Shown here piece by piece: positions 33,323 to 44,734 of a stretch of 64,000 nt of DNA. Position 1 is the first letter of the stretch. Every line of letters starts with the position of its first letter. A model generated the notes under the pieces. The model did no database searches. It had not been told where the DNA came from and was given only the letters and a program-made list of their open reading frames with translations. The position numbers were made by a program, and so were the translations under genes. Origin of the DNA: Moniliella sp. 'wahieum' (taxonomy: Eukaryota > Basidiomycota > Moniliellomycetes > Moniliellales > Moniliellaceae); the NCBI GenBank assembly GCA_003971905.1, contig RSEE01000022.1, positions 310,001 through 374,000 on the forward strand, written 5' to 3'.

Positions 33323-34568
33323 CTACGCCGTCCAGACCAACAGCGATGCGTCCCACGAGCCCGAGCACAGCGCGTGTCCGTCCGCGCTGACAGCCAGGCT
33401 GGATACCCTGCTCTGGTGGCCCACCAGGGTCGCGACCCGTTCGGCCCGCAATGTGTCCCACAACAGGATCTGGCCCATCGTAGCCCACGGCCAACAGCCG
33501 TCCGGAGCGGGCAAAGCCTAGGGTCGTCACGGGCTGCGTCAGCATCGCGTTGCTGTACGCTGCCAGTGCCCGCGGCGGCGCGCAGGTCAAACAACTTGCA
33601 CGTCGCGTCTTCCGAGCCGGTGGCCAACGCATTCCCGTCGGGAAACATGCTGATCGCATTGATGTCCGAGTCGTGGGCATGGAAGCTCTGGACGGAGCCC
33701 TTGGTGTTGGGCACACGCATGTCCCATACCTTGGCTACCCCGTCGCACGCACCCGATACAAATAAGCTGGGATGCACCGGACTCAGGTCCAGGGCCATCA
33801 CCTCGGCCGAGTGCTCAAAGTACTCGGCTTTGGTTTGGCCGGTGGCCAGGTCCCACAGCCGGCAGCTGTGGTCGCCGGACGACGTTACCATCTCTGCCTC
33901 GGAAAGAAAGCGGCAGTGGGAGACAAATGCATCGTGGCCCACCAGCTGTTGCACGGGCTGCGACGCGTACGCCATGGTCATCGCGATCTCTTCGGGCGTG
34001 GCGTGCGCATCCGTGGCAGGCAAGCGGAACAGATGACACGCATTCTCCAACCCCACGTGGCCACCATCTGACCCGAGGGCGAGTAGGCACAGTCCATCAC
34101 CCACTTGAACGGGAGCGGCAAGGCATGCACCTTGTTGTTGGTGTAGGCGTCCCAAATGATCATCTTGCCATCTTGGCTCACCGATACGAGATGGCGCGAA
34201 TCGGATGCCCAGTTGACAGCATAAATCTTGGACAAGTGGCCATTCAGTGTTCGACGCACGCGCAGCTGCGGGCCTCGCGCCAAGGGCGGCACTCCCTCCA
34301 CCCCCACTGCTCGCAACGTGGTATCTGCCAAGGCTTCCTTTTGGGCGGCCACCCGCGCCTTGAGCCCTTCGGCTGCGCTGCGGGCGGAAAGAATGCGCTG
34401 ACGGAGCGCCTCGGCCTGTTGCTGCTGCAGTGGACCGAGGGAAGCAGGGGCAATCTGCGATACACTTCCGGCGCTTCGACCTTGGGGCGCCGCCACGTGG
34501 GCCGAGTGGGGAGAAGAGGAGAGTGAGGGGTTGGCAGGCTGACGGAGGGGTGTCATGGGATAGTCCAT
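33323..34568 (-). CDS. STE4: heterotrimeric G protein beta subunit (WD40)
   Basis: The start at 34568 ([14 protein letters not shown]) precedes the Gbeta N-terminal helix that pairs with Ggamma ([20 protein letters not shown]). Seven WD repeats follow: [146 protein letters not shown] and finally [13 protein letters not shown]. Single-base losses at about 34055, 33555 and 33460 break the frame; each repair continues the propeller. It signals at the plasma membrane with a Galpha, classically in mating or cAMP pathways. The symbol is by homology only. No intron is evident. Confidence 0.88.
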
Positions 34569-35507
34569 CTTGCAGATCTCTAGATGGATGCCCAGTGGTG
34601 GTCGTGGCCAATGGTTCCGGTACGTGGGAAGGGCGAGATGGATTATACCATACAGGGTAGAACGAACGACGCGCATCTACCACGATCTGCCAGCCCATTT
34701 GTGGTGCAGTAGGGAAACGAGGCACTGGCCCGTCCCACCGTCCTCCCCCACGAAAGGACACAAACGGCCAGGGTCTTGGTGCCCAGCCCGCGCCGCACGG
34801 GGGGAGCCAGTGGAGCATTGCCCGTCAGCTATTGCTCAGCTTTCGCGTCAGATCTGAGTCACTCGTCACCGGTAGTCACGTGGCTGGGTTAGGAGCGATG
34901 CATGATGATCGATGAGTATTGAGTTCTTGCCTGCGCTAGCTTGAAGCTTGAAGCTTGACCAGCATCAAACTCAGCTGGGCGACCAAAGCCATAATACCTC
35001 GCAGTGCCTGTTATGTGCCCGCGCCTTTCTTGCCGCTGGCCGAGGTGTTTCTACTGTTGGTGAGGTACAAAGAGAAGCTGTGCTCGGGAAGTATGCAGTG
35101 CCACGATCCTATCCCCAAGGGGATCCTGTTCTTGCCTTGGTCGGTCCCTATGCAGAACCGAACCAAGTCGGTGCGGGGTGTGTACGTGAATTTGCACAGT
35201 GGCGTCGCCCGCTCAGAGGCGGAAACCCAGTCATAGTAGTAGAGAGTGGAGTACGGAGATGGTTGAAGGTGTCGCCAACTGCGAACCAAGAAGGGGTAGG
35301 ATGCTACGCCATGGATCCCCTCGGTCGGGTACCCGAGCGGATCCACGGGTGGTGGGTGGGGATGCCGCAGGCTGGCAAGACATACCGATAGTTTTGATAA
35401 CACCAAAGATGCAAAGGCAGAAGGGTAAAGGGCATGCTCTGATGTGAACGCCACGCGGGAGGAGGGGACACGCCAAAGCCGAGCTGTGCTAGTCTAGTCG
35501 TAGGGTG
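34569..35507. other. intergenic, undetermined
   Basis: Divergence region upstream of the Gbeta gene. AGCTTGA units (period 7) lie at about 34939-34959. Open frames of 93-147 codons overlap on both strands between 34948 and 35454, but none shows a motif or an intron signal, so I do not call a gene. Confidence 0.4.
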
Positions 35508-35801
35508 TCATGGCCCCATTACGCCGCCGGACTTGGCTTGGCCGGAGTTGACTCGACCGGCGGCCAGCCCAGTTTCCTGCCCTGAACTCGCGCCAGAATT
35601 CGGAGGGTCATTGGCGTCAAAGGCGGCTTGGCGAGCAGCCTCGTTGATTTCTTCGTTGCGAGCCGCGTCGTCGGCGGTGATGCCGCGGCGGGCCTCCTTC
35701 TCCAGCGTGTCCTGGTACGCCAAGACGGGCGGGATGGCGATGAAGGAGGAGAAAAGGGTGAAGCCGAGAACGATGGAGATGGGCGTGGTCCAGCGGGCCA
35801 T
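35508..35801 (-). CDS. 97-residue single-pass membrane protein, unknown
   Basis: The start at 35801 (MARWTTPISIVLGFTL) leads directly into one hydrophobic helix (PISIVLGFTLFSSFIAIPPVLA). A charged helical segment (EKEARRGITADDAARNEEIN) and a Gly/Ser-rich tail end at 35508. The size and topology (short N-terminus, one helix, soluble C-terminus) recall small mitochondrial inner-membrane or ER proteins. I do not recognise the family. It is uninterrupted and shares no frame problem with its neighbours. Confidence 0.55.
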   Translation of the reverse strand: MARWTTPISIVLGFTLFSSFIAIPPVLAYQDTLEKEARRGITADDAARNEEINEAARQAAFDANDPPNSGASSGQETGLAAGRVNSGQAKSGGVMGP

Positions 35802-36491
35802 CGTGCTGGACGGGACAAGGCGCGGCGTGTGGCAGACGGCTGGCAAGACTGTGCAGTTCCTGCTGGTGCCGCCCCCTTCCGGCCTAGCCCTGGCCAGAAG
35901 GCAGAACAGAACACCGGGCGAGGGCGGAACGGTGCGTGCAGCGGAATGCAATTCTCCGTTGCACCGGCTGTCGTGTCGAGGCAGGTGTCGATCCAGGGCT
36001 GGCGGGTGAGGTAATGGATGATGCAGCTGTGGCAAACGGGCGGGTGGTGTGACAGTGACACGTCAGTGTCAGTGACATGTGACATTGGGCGTGGGACAAA
36101 TGACGGTCACGCGTCGGACGGAGGAGCGCACTGCCCGCGTCGGCCAGCGCACGTCCCCACTGGGCAACGGGGGCGCTGTGGGGTGCTGCGTGGTGCTGAG
36201 GGCGTGGAAGGCGCGCCTGCTGCAAGGGACACGCCTGGCCGCTGCATGTGTGGGCCTCCCGTCACCGGCCTGCACACTGCGCCTGTGCCCGCCGGGCGCG
36301 TCGTGGCTTTCGACGGCATTCCTCAGGCGAGCGCAGGACCGGTGAGCGTCACCCGGGCGCACCAGCCTGACCCAATTGTGCCTGCAGCGAAGCGCCAGAG
36401 CGGTGCATGGCAGCTCCAGCGGGGGGCAAGCCAGCGCACCTCACCGCACCCCAGCGCACCCGACGGCGTTGGCGGCCAGCGACATCTTGGC

Positions 36492-36500
36492 TTTATTAAA
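36492..36500 (+). promoter_or_regulatory. TATA-like element of the epimerase gene
   Basis: TTTATTAAA ends 55 bp before the ATG at 36556, followed by a C/T-rich leader. Position and composition fit a fungal core promoter. Confidence 0.45.
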
Positions 36501-36555
36501 ACGCGCTCCTCCCCGCCCACGCCTTCTCGCCCTCTCCCACCACCATCCCCACGCC

Positions 36556-37555
36556 ATGACTGTTATTGTTTGCGGAGGCGCCGGCTACATTGGCTCCCAC
36601 GCCGTCGACCAGCTCATCTCGGCTGGCTACGACGTGGCCGTGGTCGACAACCTCGTCACTGGCCATCGCGCCGCGGTCCACCCTAAGGCCCGCTTTTACG
36701 AGGGCGACCTGCGCGACCGCGCGTTTTTGGACAAGGTGTTTGCCCAGGAGAAGGACACGCAGGGCGTGATGCACTTTGCTGCGTTTAGCGTGGTTCCCCA
36801 GAGCATGAAGGACCCTCTTCTCTACTTTAACAACAACACTGCCGGCATGGTGACGCTGCTGGAGGCCATGAACGCGGCCAATGTCAAGTTCATTGTCTTT
36901 AGCTCCACCGCCGCCACCTACGGCGAGCCGAAGAGCATCCCCATCCTTGAAACCGACCCTCAGATCCCTACCAACCCCTACGGCGAGTCGAAGCTGCAAA
37001 TGGAAAAGACGATGCGGTGGTGCGACGAGGCATACGGGACCAAGTTTGTGTCGCTGCGCTACTTTAATGTGGCGGGTGCCAAGGAAGATGGATCGATTGG
37101 CGAGGACCACAACCCAGAGACGCACTTGATTCCCATTGTGCTCCAAGTCGCTTCTGGCGAGCGGGAGGGGATGCAGGTGTTTGGCGACGACTACCCTACC
37201 CGCGATGGCACCAACATTCGTGATTACATCCACGTTGTCGACCTTGTTGATGCTCACATTCTTGCCTCCAGTACCTCATCAAGGGGGGCCAGTCGGAGGC
37301 GTTCAACTTGGGCTCGGCCACTGGGTTCTCCAACTACGAAATGTTGGCTGCTGCGCGGGAGGTCACTGGCCATCCCATCCCCGCCACTGTCGGTCCCCGC
37401 CGGCCAGGCGACCCGTCGACGTTGATTGCTCGTCGGACAAGGCCAAGAAGATTCTGGGATGGAAGCCCAAGTACGATGATGTCAAGGCCATCATCAAGAC
37501 GGCCTGGACCTGGGAACAGACCCATCCCAAGGGATACGATGACAAGAAGAACTGA
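36556..37555 (+). CDS. galE: UDP-glucose/galactose 4-epimerase, bacterial GalE type
   Basis: Interconverts UDP-galactose and UDP-glucose in the Leloir pathway; cytosolic, NAD-dependent. The start at 36556 gives the Rossmann motif [19 protein letters not shown]. The catalytic region shows [17 protein letters not shown] and the Tyr-x3-Lys [12 protein letters not shown], then [34 protein letters not shown] and [10 protein letters not shown]. The C-terminus is [20 protein letters not shown]...HPKGYDD. It is about 333 residues with no mutarotase domain and no intron. Wording such as [13 protein letters not shown] and [26 protein letters not shown] and [13 protein letters not shown] is that of Firmicute GalE rather than fungal Gal10. 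Two one-base losses (near 37266 and 37429, each in a CC run) interrupt the frame; repairing both gives continuous GalE sequence. Confidence 0.93.
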
Positions 37556-38317
37556 ACCCCCGGTCTCGCTGGGCCTTATATCTAGGACCCCCCAAAATGG
37601 CCGGCTGGAAGTCTTCTTTTACCTTTCTACTATTTGAATTCATATGCGAAAGCGTTTCGATCCGATTGCTCTTATGTCGAAGTAAACGATAATGGACATT
37701 CGTGCCACTCCCCTACTAATCGCCGAAGTGGTGAACGTCGAAACTCGGAAGAGAACGAGTGAGATCAATTGCCGAGCGACTGCGTCCTGGCGCATTTCCA
37801 GTGTCTTGTGCCTTGAAGCATTCGCGAGTTGGTTGTGAACGCTGTCAATCTGTCACAGGGCATGTCACATGTCACATGTCAACAGGCATCCTGCCCCTGG
37901 CCACTGCCCGTTTTACAGCAACCATACGGTGGTGTCTGATGGTGGCTTGGGTTCAGTGGCATCCAGCACAACTCAAATGATCTCGTTGCCATCGTAAAAG
38001 GAAACCGTTTTCCTCGTTTACTTCTGTCCCCCCCTACCTTTTCCTCTCACAACAGGTACAGGTAATGCGTAATGCGATGAATGGATTTGGAGTAAGGTTT
38101 GGCCATTGTCAAGATGCTGTGAGGCCTGAGGCCTGGGGTAGCCCACATCAAAAAAGCTTGTCGTAGTTGTAAGAATAGGAAGACACACGCATTCATACTA
38201 GTACTTAGGGTAGCCACCGAGTCAAAGGTATAGACTCGTACGGAGCTGGGAGACATTCGATATATGCAGCAGCCAGGAATCCTGAATCCGATGGGTGAGA
38301 CAACGTGGACAATGCAG
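37556..38317. other. intergenic between convergent GalE and FBP1 genes
   Basis: Contains a CATGTCA array at 37861-37880 and nothing recognisable as coding. It holds the 3' flanks of both genes. Confidence 0.55.
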
Positions 38318-39503
38318 TTACGCCTTGTAGAAGCTCTCACTAACGTTGGGGGATTAGTATCTGTTCACCAAAAAAGCACAAGTGAGGGGGGGGGAACGGC
38401 ACGTACAGTTCTTCCACGTCCTCCTTGGATCCGAGGAAAATGCCGGTGCGGGAGTGAATGCCATCTGGCTGGATGTCCAGTACCCTCATTGTACCCGTCG
38501 TGGCCTTGCCACCCGCCTGAAACCAACCAAGTCAGTGACAATCCCCATGAAGCAAAAACAAAAAAAAAAAACAAAGACACAGAGCGCAGAGGGGCACGAC
38601 GTACCTGCTCGACCAAAAGCGACATGGGGAAGGCTTCATAGAGAATCCGCAGCTTGCCCGTCTTGCTCTTGCTATCGGCGGGGTATCCGAAAATGCCGCC
38701 ATAGAGCAAGGTGCGGTGCACGTCGGCAACCATGGAGCCAATGTAGCGTGCCGAGTAAGGCTTGCGGCCATCCTTGGGGTACTTGACGTGCTCCAGGTAC
38801 TTGAGCGTGGGCTGGTCATAGTAGGCAGAGTTTCCCTCGTTGATAGAGTAAATCTTGCCCCGCGAAGGGATTTGAATGTTGGGGTGGGTGAGGATGAACT
38901 CGCCCAAGGCATTGTCCAACGTGAATCCATTGACACCCTTGCCTGTTGTCAGCACCAAATTGGCCGAGGAGCCGTACATGCAGTAGCCTGCAGCGACCAT
39001 CTCGTTGCCCGGGCGCAGGACATCGGAGAGGGTGCCCTCGCTGTTGGGCTTGACCGCATAGATGCCAAAGATGGTGCCAATGTTGACACCAGCGTCAATG
39101 TTGGAACTGCCGTCAAGGGGGTCAACACGACACAGTACCGCCCCACCGTGGCCTTGGGTGAGTCTTTGACAAAGATGGCCTGCTCCAGCTCTTCCGACAC
39201 GAGCACCGCAGTCTTGCCACTGGCACGGAGTGCGTTGATCATAATCTCGTTGCTGAGCACGTCCAATTTCTTCTGGTCCTCCCCCTGCACATTCTCAGCG
39301 CCGGCAAGACCAACCAGGTTGATCAAGCTGGCCTTGCGCACATTGGACTCGATAAACTTGCACGTGGTTTGGAGCGCGGTGAGGAGGATGGTCAGGTCGC
39401 CCGATACATCCTCGTTGGCCATCCGCGCCTCAATTTCCGACTGGAGCACCCAGCGTGTGAGGGTGATGAGGTCGGTCTCGGGGGGGAAGTAGTCGGCGGT
39501 CAT
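38318..39503 (-). CDS. FBP1: fructose-1,6-bisphosphatase
   Basis: The gluconeogenic phosphatase (cytosol). The start at 39503 gives [20 protein letters not shown]. Conserved blocks are [47 protein letters not shown], the metal site (V)[20 protein letters not shown], and [20 protein letters not shown], then [38 protein letters not shown] and [17 protein letters not shown]. There are two introns: 38517-38604 (88 nt, GTACGT...TTTCAG) and 38340-38406 (67 nt, GTACGT, TACTAAT, GTTAG). The last exon (38318-38339) encodes the ESFYKA tail. One T is missing near 39122-39126, converting VFDPLDGSS to an out-of-frame stretch; the rest is intact. Confidence 0.95.
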
Positions 39504-41356
39504 GACAGGCAGGCAGAAGAAGGCAAGCAGAGGGGGAAGAGGGGAGGATGGGGGGGAGAGGGAAGAAGGAGGAAAGACGGTCCAAGCGACCCGAGAAGCG
39601 TCGGCTCTTTTAAAGCACCGCCGCTGCCACCTGCCACCATACCGGCAACTCAAGCCATTCACGCCCAGGCCACCGCGGGAGTGTGTCGCCACCAGCCGCC
39701 TTGTTTGTGGCCGCTCAGCTGAGCGCTCAACGCGGCTTGCAGCTTGAAGCATGACTCGTTGGCCGCAGAAGCGGGGAAACGCGGGGTGTGGGGAAGGCAC
39801 AGCGCCAGTATCCGCGTCTCGGCTCCATGCGGTCCGATCGGGGCGGCGACAGTGGCGCCGGGCGGGCACCCGAGGTGCTTGCGGCAGTGGTGAGGAGTGC
39901 TGAGCCGACGCGGTGCCCGAGCGCGGGGTCACACTGGCCCCCTGCCTGCGGCCCTGGCGATGCAGGGTGCTGTCCAAGGCGCGGCGCGTGCATGCGGAGC
40001 TGGATCCTGGGGAGCAGCCGGGGGGCAGCATGGGGCAGCCGAAGGGACGCCCCCCCTGCAGCTGGCAGGCCCCCAGCCTCCCCCCGCATGCAGCACCTGC
40101 CGCACCGCGCATGGCCTGCGTGGCCACGGCATGGCCACTGCCTGGCCCCTGCATGCCCCCGCACCAGGCGCGTGCCTGGTGCATCCGGGACGCTCCGGGC
40201 GCCGCATCGTACCGCCCTCCCGCCCCATCGCACTGGGCCATGCACATCCAATATCCACGCTCCAAACTCCAAGCTAGGTTCAAGCCGCCCGCCACCCGCC
40301 GCCCGCCGCGCAGACACTGCCCGAGACACATACCGCCGCACGAAGCACAGCGCGGCATGCTGCGCAACCTACTTGATTCATGATTAATCATCAAAATCAT
40401 CCGCCAGCATCTCCTGCCCTGGGCAATGTGCTTTTGGCCCCGCACCCACACCTCCAGCTGCTGAGCCTGAAGCTTACTTGACCATGTCTCGTCGCGTACC
40501 TGCGTCCATATCGCGAAACGGGGAAAGCTTATTGGAGCGATACGAAGAGCCAAAGTTAGTTGCGAGGACGACTGCAATCCACAAAACGGGTTTTGTTTGG
40601 GAGGCAAAGAATAGGGGAAGAAAAGGTGTGCTCGCGTAGGGGTATAGAGACAGCCATTGGTTCCGAGGATATTGTGTTGCATCCACGTTTCCCTCGTTCT
40701 TGTCCATGGATCATAATTGCCGAGATGAGGTTTGCCGTGTGCGAGATGAGGAAGGTGGGGAGAGGCGGGTAGGCCATCAGAAGCAATCGCGTTTGCTTGA
40801 GTGTGGGTACACCAACCCATCATTAGTCGGCAAAAGGGGCCCGCTTCACTTTTTTGAGTGTAAGGGACTCAAGTCGCTATGGCATAGTCGAGTGATGCCT
40901 ACTAACTCGAGGAATTCGAGCAAATACCGAAACATTATGTCCCCACATGGACTATACCTCTCGGTTCCGATGCAAACTATCATTAAGGAATGACTCATTT
41001 GGATGTTCCAGAACAAGACAAAACGCCCCCCCCAACCCGCCTCTTACCGACAGGCCTTCTAATACCACTGCCTCATCCCGGGGTATCGAGCATGGCGTAT
41101 GGCATCGAAGGGTGGGATGCAATGGCAGTTGAGTTTTGCGTGATGCGTAGATGATGATGCGTAGATGATTGGATAACAGGGAGGGGCAAGCACAGGGAAG
41201 AATGCGGGTGGGAGAGAGGGTGGGGGTGAAGGTTGAACTGTGGGCACTGTTTAAAGCAAGAAGTGCAATGGGCAATGCAGTGTGGGACAGCCACCCGCGA
41301 GCTGCAGTCCAACATCGTGAATGATAAGAAGGAGAGGGGATAAACGAGGGAACACA
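39504..41356. other. intergenic, strongly GC-rich then AT-richer
   Basis: 1.85 kb. 39504-39640 is the FBP1 promoter with G/A-rich (C/T on the coding strand) tracts. 39780-40330 is very GC-rich with overlapping open frames on all strands that share no motif. 40400-41350 is more balanced, with an A/T-rich 3' flank of the NEDD8 protease. No gene is supported. Confidence 0.45.
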
Positions 41357-43433
41357 TTATAGTTGCAGCAACGGCATGTCCCCCACATGCTGCACCACAT
41401 CCTTCCACATTTTCCATTTTGCCTGTTCTTCCGAGGAGAATTGCTGCCACTTGGCGAGCCAGCTGGTGATGCGGGTTCGGTATTGCTCGACATCCTGCGC
41501 ACGTACCTGTCGTACCGCCACCTTGGCTTCCGCCGGATGAGGCGAACGGTCGAGTAACAACAGTCCCGCCAATGCCAGCACATACAACCCGCAATCCGAT
41601 TCGTTTTCCTGCGGCTCCAACTCGTCCGCCTCTTCCAACGGAGACAGCCCGTGCTTCGCAGTGGGGCAAAAGCACGTGCACCACCGCTCCCACACGCGCC
41701 AGGCACTCTCCCGGTTGGTGGGAACCATGGAATCGTAGTGCCGTGCCTTAGTCTTCTTGCCCGTATCCGCGCCTGTGATGACAATCAGCGACCAGTGCGA
41801 GCCGCCCTCGGCCTCGAGTGCCGGCAAAGACTCTGACGAGTAGCCATCGTTGACAGGAAGCATGACAATGGGCTTGAGGGGTGGGAAGAGGGCGCGCGCT
41901 TGGTCCGGTGGCGTGCCTGCAAATCCCAGCAATGGAGAGAGCCCACAGAATAAGAGAAGGAAGAAGAAGAAGAAAGAAGAAGAAGAATGAAAGAAGAACA
42001 TGTCAGAACATCAATCTTGTTAGCCAAGTCAAGATCACATACCTTCCGGCAACGCCGACATGAGCTCCACCACACTGGGAGGCCAGAGAGATGCCGAGCA
42101 GGTGCCCTGGTCTAGAATTTGGGCCTCGATCAGCTCAAACCAAAAGGCCAGCACATTGTCCGAGAGCCACTCATTGGGACCGAGCGTAAAAAGATCATAC
42201 TCTTTCAGACTACCCGAGCGGAAGGTAGCCACGGCATTATTGCCAATGGCTGGATCAGGCGGCTGCACCGGGGAGGCTGGTTCCTGGGGTGGAGGCGCAG
42301 ATGGGAGCGTGCTGGCATCTTGCTCCTTCGGGGAAGAGGTGGTTGCTTCAGCTTCCATTTCCGCCGAGGAGGACAGCGAATGGTTCTGGGGATTACTGTT
42401 CGCCGTCTGGACAACCATCTGCCCTGAAGCAGAACCAGAAGGGGTGGCGGTATCATCACTACCAACGGGATTAACATGGGTGGGAGAGATGGGGGCAGGA
42501 CCAGGAGGAGTTGCGGGCGTAGTTGCTGGTACTGATTCCGTACGCGACGGTTCCTCTTCCTCGGGCCAAGCGCGAAGGGTAGACTGCCCCCCGTGAGCCG
42601 AAGAGGGCGGAGGCAGCGCATGAGACGTATCGGTACTACCGCTGGTGCCATCGGGCGTGGCAGATGCGGCGGACTCGGGGCTGCCCCTTGAGCCGGCATG
42701 GGCGTCTTCGACTGCTCCATGCGTCCCGGAGGACGAAGGGCGGGCGGCAGAGGAGGGGGTAGGGCCTTAGCATCAGACCCGCGGGATGATACGGCCCAGC
42801 TGGGGCGGTGCTGGGTCGCAAACGTCCCAGCCGCTTGCGCCCTGCCTCCTTGGGGCTGTCACTGCCACCACTGCCAAACGTCCGGGATAGATGGCCGCCC
42901 ACATGACCAACAAGCGCGGACAAAGACACGTCCCGCCGTGTATCGGGAGAAGGGGTGCGTCGGAGAGAGCCAAACGAGCCACTGCGCCCGCCCGATTTTT
43001 GGAGCCCATGGCCTCGGACGGTGAAAGGCGGGACGCACTGGGGCTGGTACTTGCACGGGCGAGGGAGGGAGGGGGGCGTGAGAGTTGGGTTTGGTGGAAT
43101 GCATGGGCGTGGGTGCATGGCCATTAAGAGGAGTGACTGCATCGGTACCAGAACTGAGGCTTGCAGTGCCCATAGAAGCTGTGGTGGGGGCAGGCGGCGC
43201 TGAAGCAAGCGCAGGAGCCCGGGCTGGAATAGGGGCATGGGCAGAGGCCGTGGGAGGGGACGGAACAGAGGCAGGTTCCGGGGGGAGGTAGGCAAGGCGG
43301 ATTTAGGAGCAGGAGATGGCGATGCGGATGGCGGCGCGGATGGCGGGCTAGAAGGCGATGGCGATGGCGACGGCGATGGCGTGTCCCGGTGTGGGTTGAG
43401 CCTGTCGGCCAGGCCGCGAAGGAGGCCCGCCAT
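41357..43433 (-). CDS. NEDD8/Ulp1-type cysteine protease (C48, NEDP1/SENP8-like)
   Basis: The catalytic domain is at the C-terminus. WLSDNVLAFWFELIEAQIL is followed by PIVMLPVNDGYSS, then GGSHWSLIVI (His codon 41795-41797), RHYDSM (Asp 41732-41734) and QENESDCGLYVLAL (Cys 41591-41593). MLPVNDG.....GGSHWSL followed by HYDS is the NEDP1/SENP8 pattern, so NEDD8 processing is likelier than SUMO. An intron at 41917-42042 (126 nt, GTATGT, CTAAC, TTGCAG) splits the domain. Upstream, one open path with a single lost C near 42757-42761 extends about 440 residues of Pro/Ser-rich disordered sequence to MAGLLRGLADRLNPHRDT at 43433, much longer than animal NEDP1. A downstream ATG at 42418 could give a short form. 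Confidence 0.8.
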
Positions 43434-43690
43434 TTTGGTGGATGCGACGGCAGGGACTTGGCCTGAGGCGGCAACACCTGGTGGGCTGAAGGGGAAGGCG
43501 ATGCGTTCCCTGGATGAGTTGCGCGCGCTACCAGCTGCTTGCGGCGGGCTTGGAGAGACGGTGGTAGACCAAAGGAGAAATTGGGCGCATGGGTTTGGGT
43601 TTGTGCACGATGGCCCAATTATAGGTGTACCTGTTCGCGTTGCCGACGGAGTGATGGCATCGGTGACGGGGAGAAGTCACATGTCACCTT

Positions 43691-43929
43691 GTTGGCCTAG
43701 GGAGCCGGACGGGCAGAAGGATGAGGAGAAGGTGATGGATTGGAGCCAGAGTTGGGTCTGGGTACAGAGGCATCTATATAGGAGGCTGGACTAGGCACAG
43801 GGACAGTGAGTCACACAGGAGAGAGTGCAGGGCACAGGGACAGTGACACGCAGGGACGTCAGCGTGGAAGCCGATGGAACCGAGGCGAACCTGGTCTACC
43901 GACTGGGAGCCAGAGGATCACAGTCAACA
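43691..43929. repeat. 239-bp direct duplication, copy 1
   Basis: Matches 44961-45196 with no substitution and five single-base indels. Shared ends are GTTGGCCTAGGGAGCC and GGATCACAGTCAACA. It lies upstream of the NEDD8 protease start. Confidence 0.95.
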
Positions 43930-44647
43930 CCCCCGCTGGCCAGGGAACCCGGAGACATCGGTTGGGATGAGCTCCTGCCAGTGGATGTAGAGAGGGGAGG
44001 ACTTGAGTGGCAACCGGGACGAATGGCCTGGAGTTGTGCATGGCCACACGACTGGCCTACACCCCCGCTGTCCAGGATGACACCTGAACGAGCCGAGCGC
44101 TTGTGGTTGGTGTATTGTGCGACCGCCAGATGCTTGTAGAAGTCTTAGAAGTAAAAGTAGTAGGGGTTGCGCCCCGAAGCGATTTGGTGGGCAAAAGTAA
44201 AAAAGCACCAGTATAGGTGTAGTGAAAGAAATTGGAAACTTGGAGTAAATGCGGTCCAAGGTCGTTTGGCATCAAAATTGGATGCGTTTGGTAGTGTTTG
44301 GTTCCGCATGCCTGGTGCCAGTGGGGGTCCATTGGGCATGGGAAATGAACGGGCGCTATGCGTCAACCGTTGATCTGTTGGGTTCTCTTTGTTGTTGAAA
44401 AAGAGGAGTGGAAGAAGTGGGTGACCACCCCCCCCCATCCTTTCCCCAGGTGCCCCGGATGAATTGGCAATCCGGGGCGTGTAGTGTAGCCGTGGGTGGG
44501 GCACTTGATGAGCAGCCACCCCGCTTTCTGCGATTCGCCTGCGCCGTTTTGTCGTTGGAGGAATTTCGTCTCGTTGACGATACCCGACACGTTTTGTTCC
44601 GTCGTGGTTGTCCCTAAAAATCATGCCCCATCTGTGGGGGACGAGTG
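43930..44647. other. intergenic spacer between duplicated blocks
   Basis: Two short near-copies of ACACCCCCGCTGNCCAGG lie at about 43928-43945 and 44061-44078. AT-richer around 44150-44300. Open frames on the minus strand (for example 44145-44624) show no motif. No gene is called. Confidence 0.4.
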
Positions 44648-44723
44648 TGCCGATTGTGGCGGTAGTATGCCGATTGTGGCGGTAGTATGCCGATTGTGGC
44701 GGTAAGGTGCCGATTGTGGCGGT
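44648..44723. repeat. 20-bp tandem repeat, four copies
   Basis: TGCCGATTGTGGCGGTAGTA repeats at 44648, 44668 and 44688, with a fourth copy after a short variant spacer (GGTAAGG) ending at 44723. Confidence 0.9.
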
Positions 44724-44734
44724 GGGTGTTGTTG

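Noticed and set aside
33244-34818. A 524-codon minus-strand open frame
   Set aside because: Only its middle is the Gbeta WD40 frame. The first and last thirds are shadows created by frame slips, so the gene is called 33323-34568 instead.
34948-35454. Possible gene on either strand (93-147 codons)
   Set aside because: Competing frames on both strands, no start context, motif or intron to favour one.
39788-40387. 200-codon open frames on both strands in the GC-rich FBP1 upstream region
   Set aside because: Five overlapping frames of similar length with no conserved block; expected from lack of stops in GC-rich DNA.
38949-40823. A 624-codon minus-strand open frame
   Set aside because: Only the part after 39503 is FBP1. 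The upstream ~440 codons lie in very GC-rich promoter DNA with no motif.
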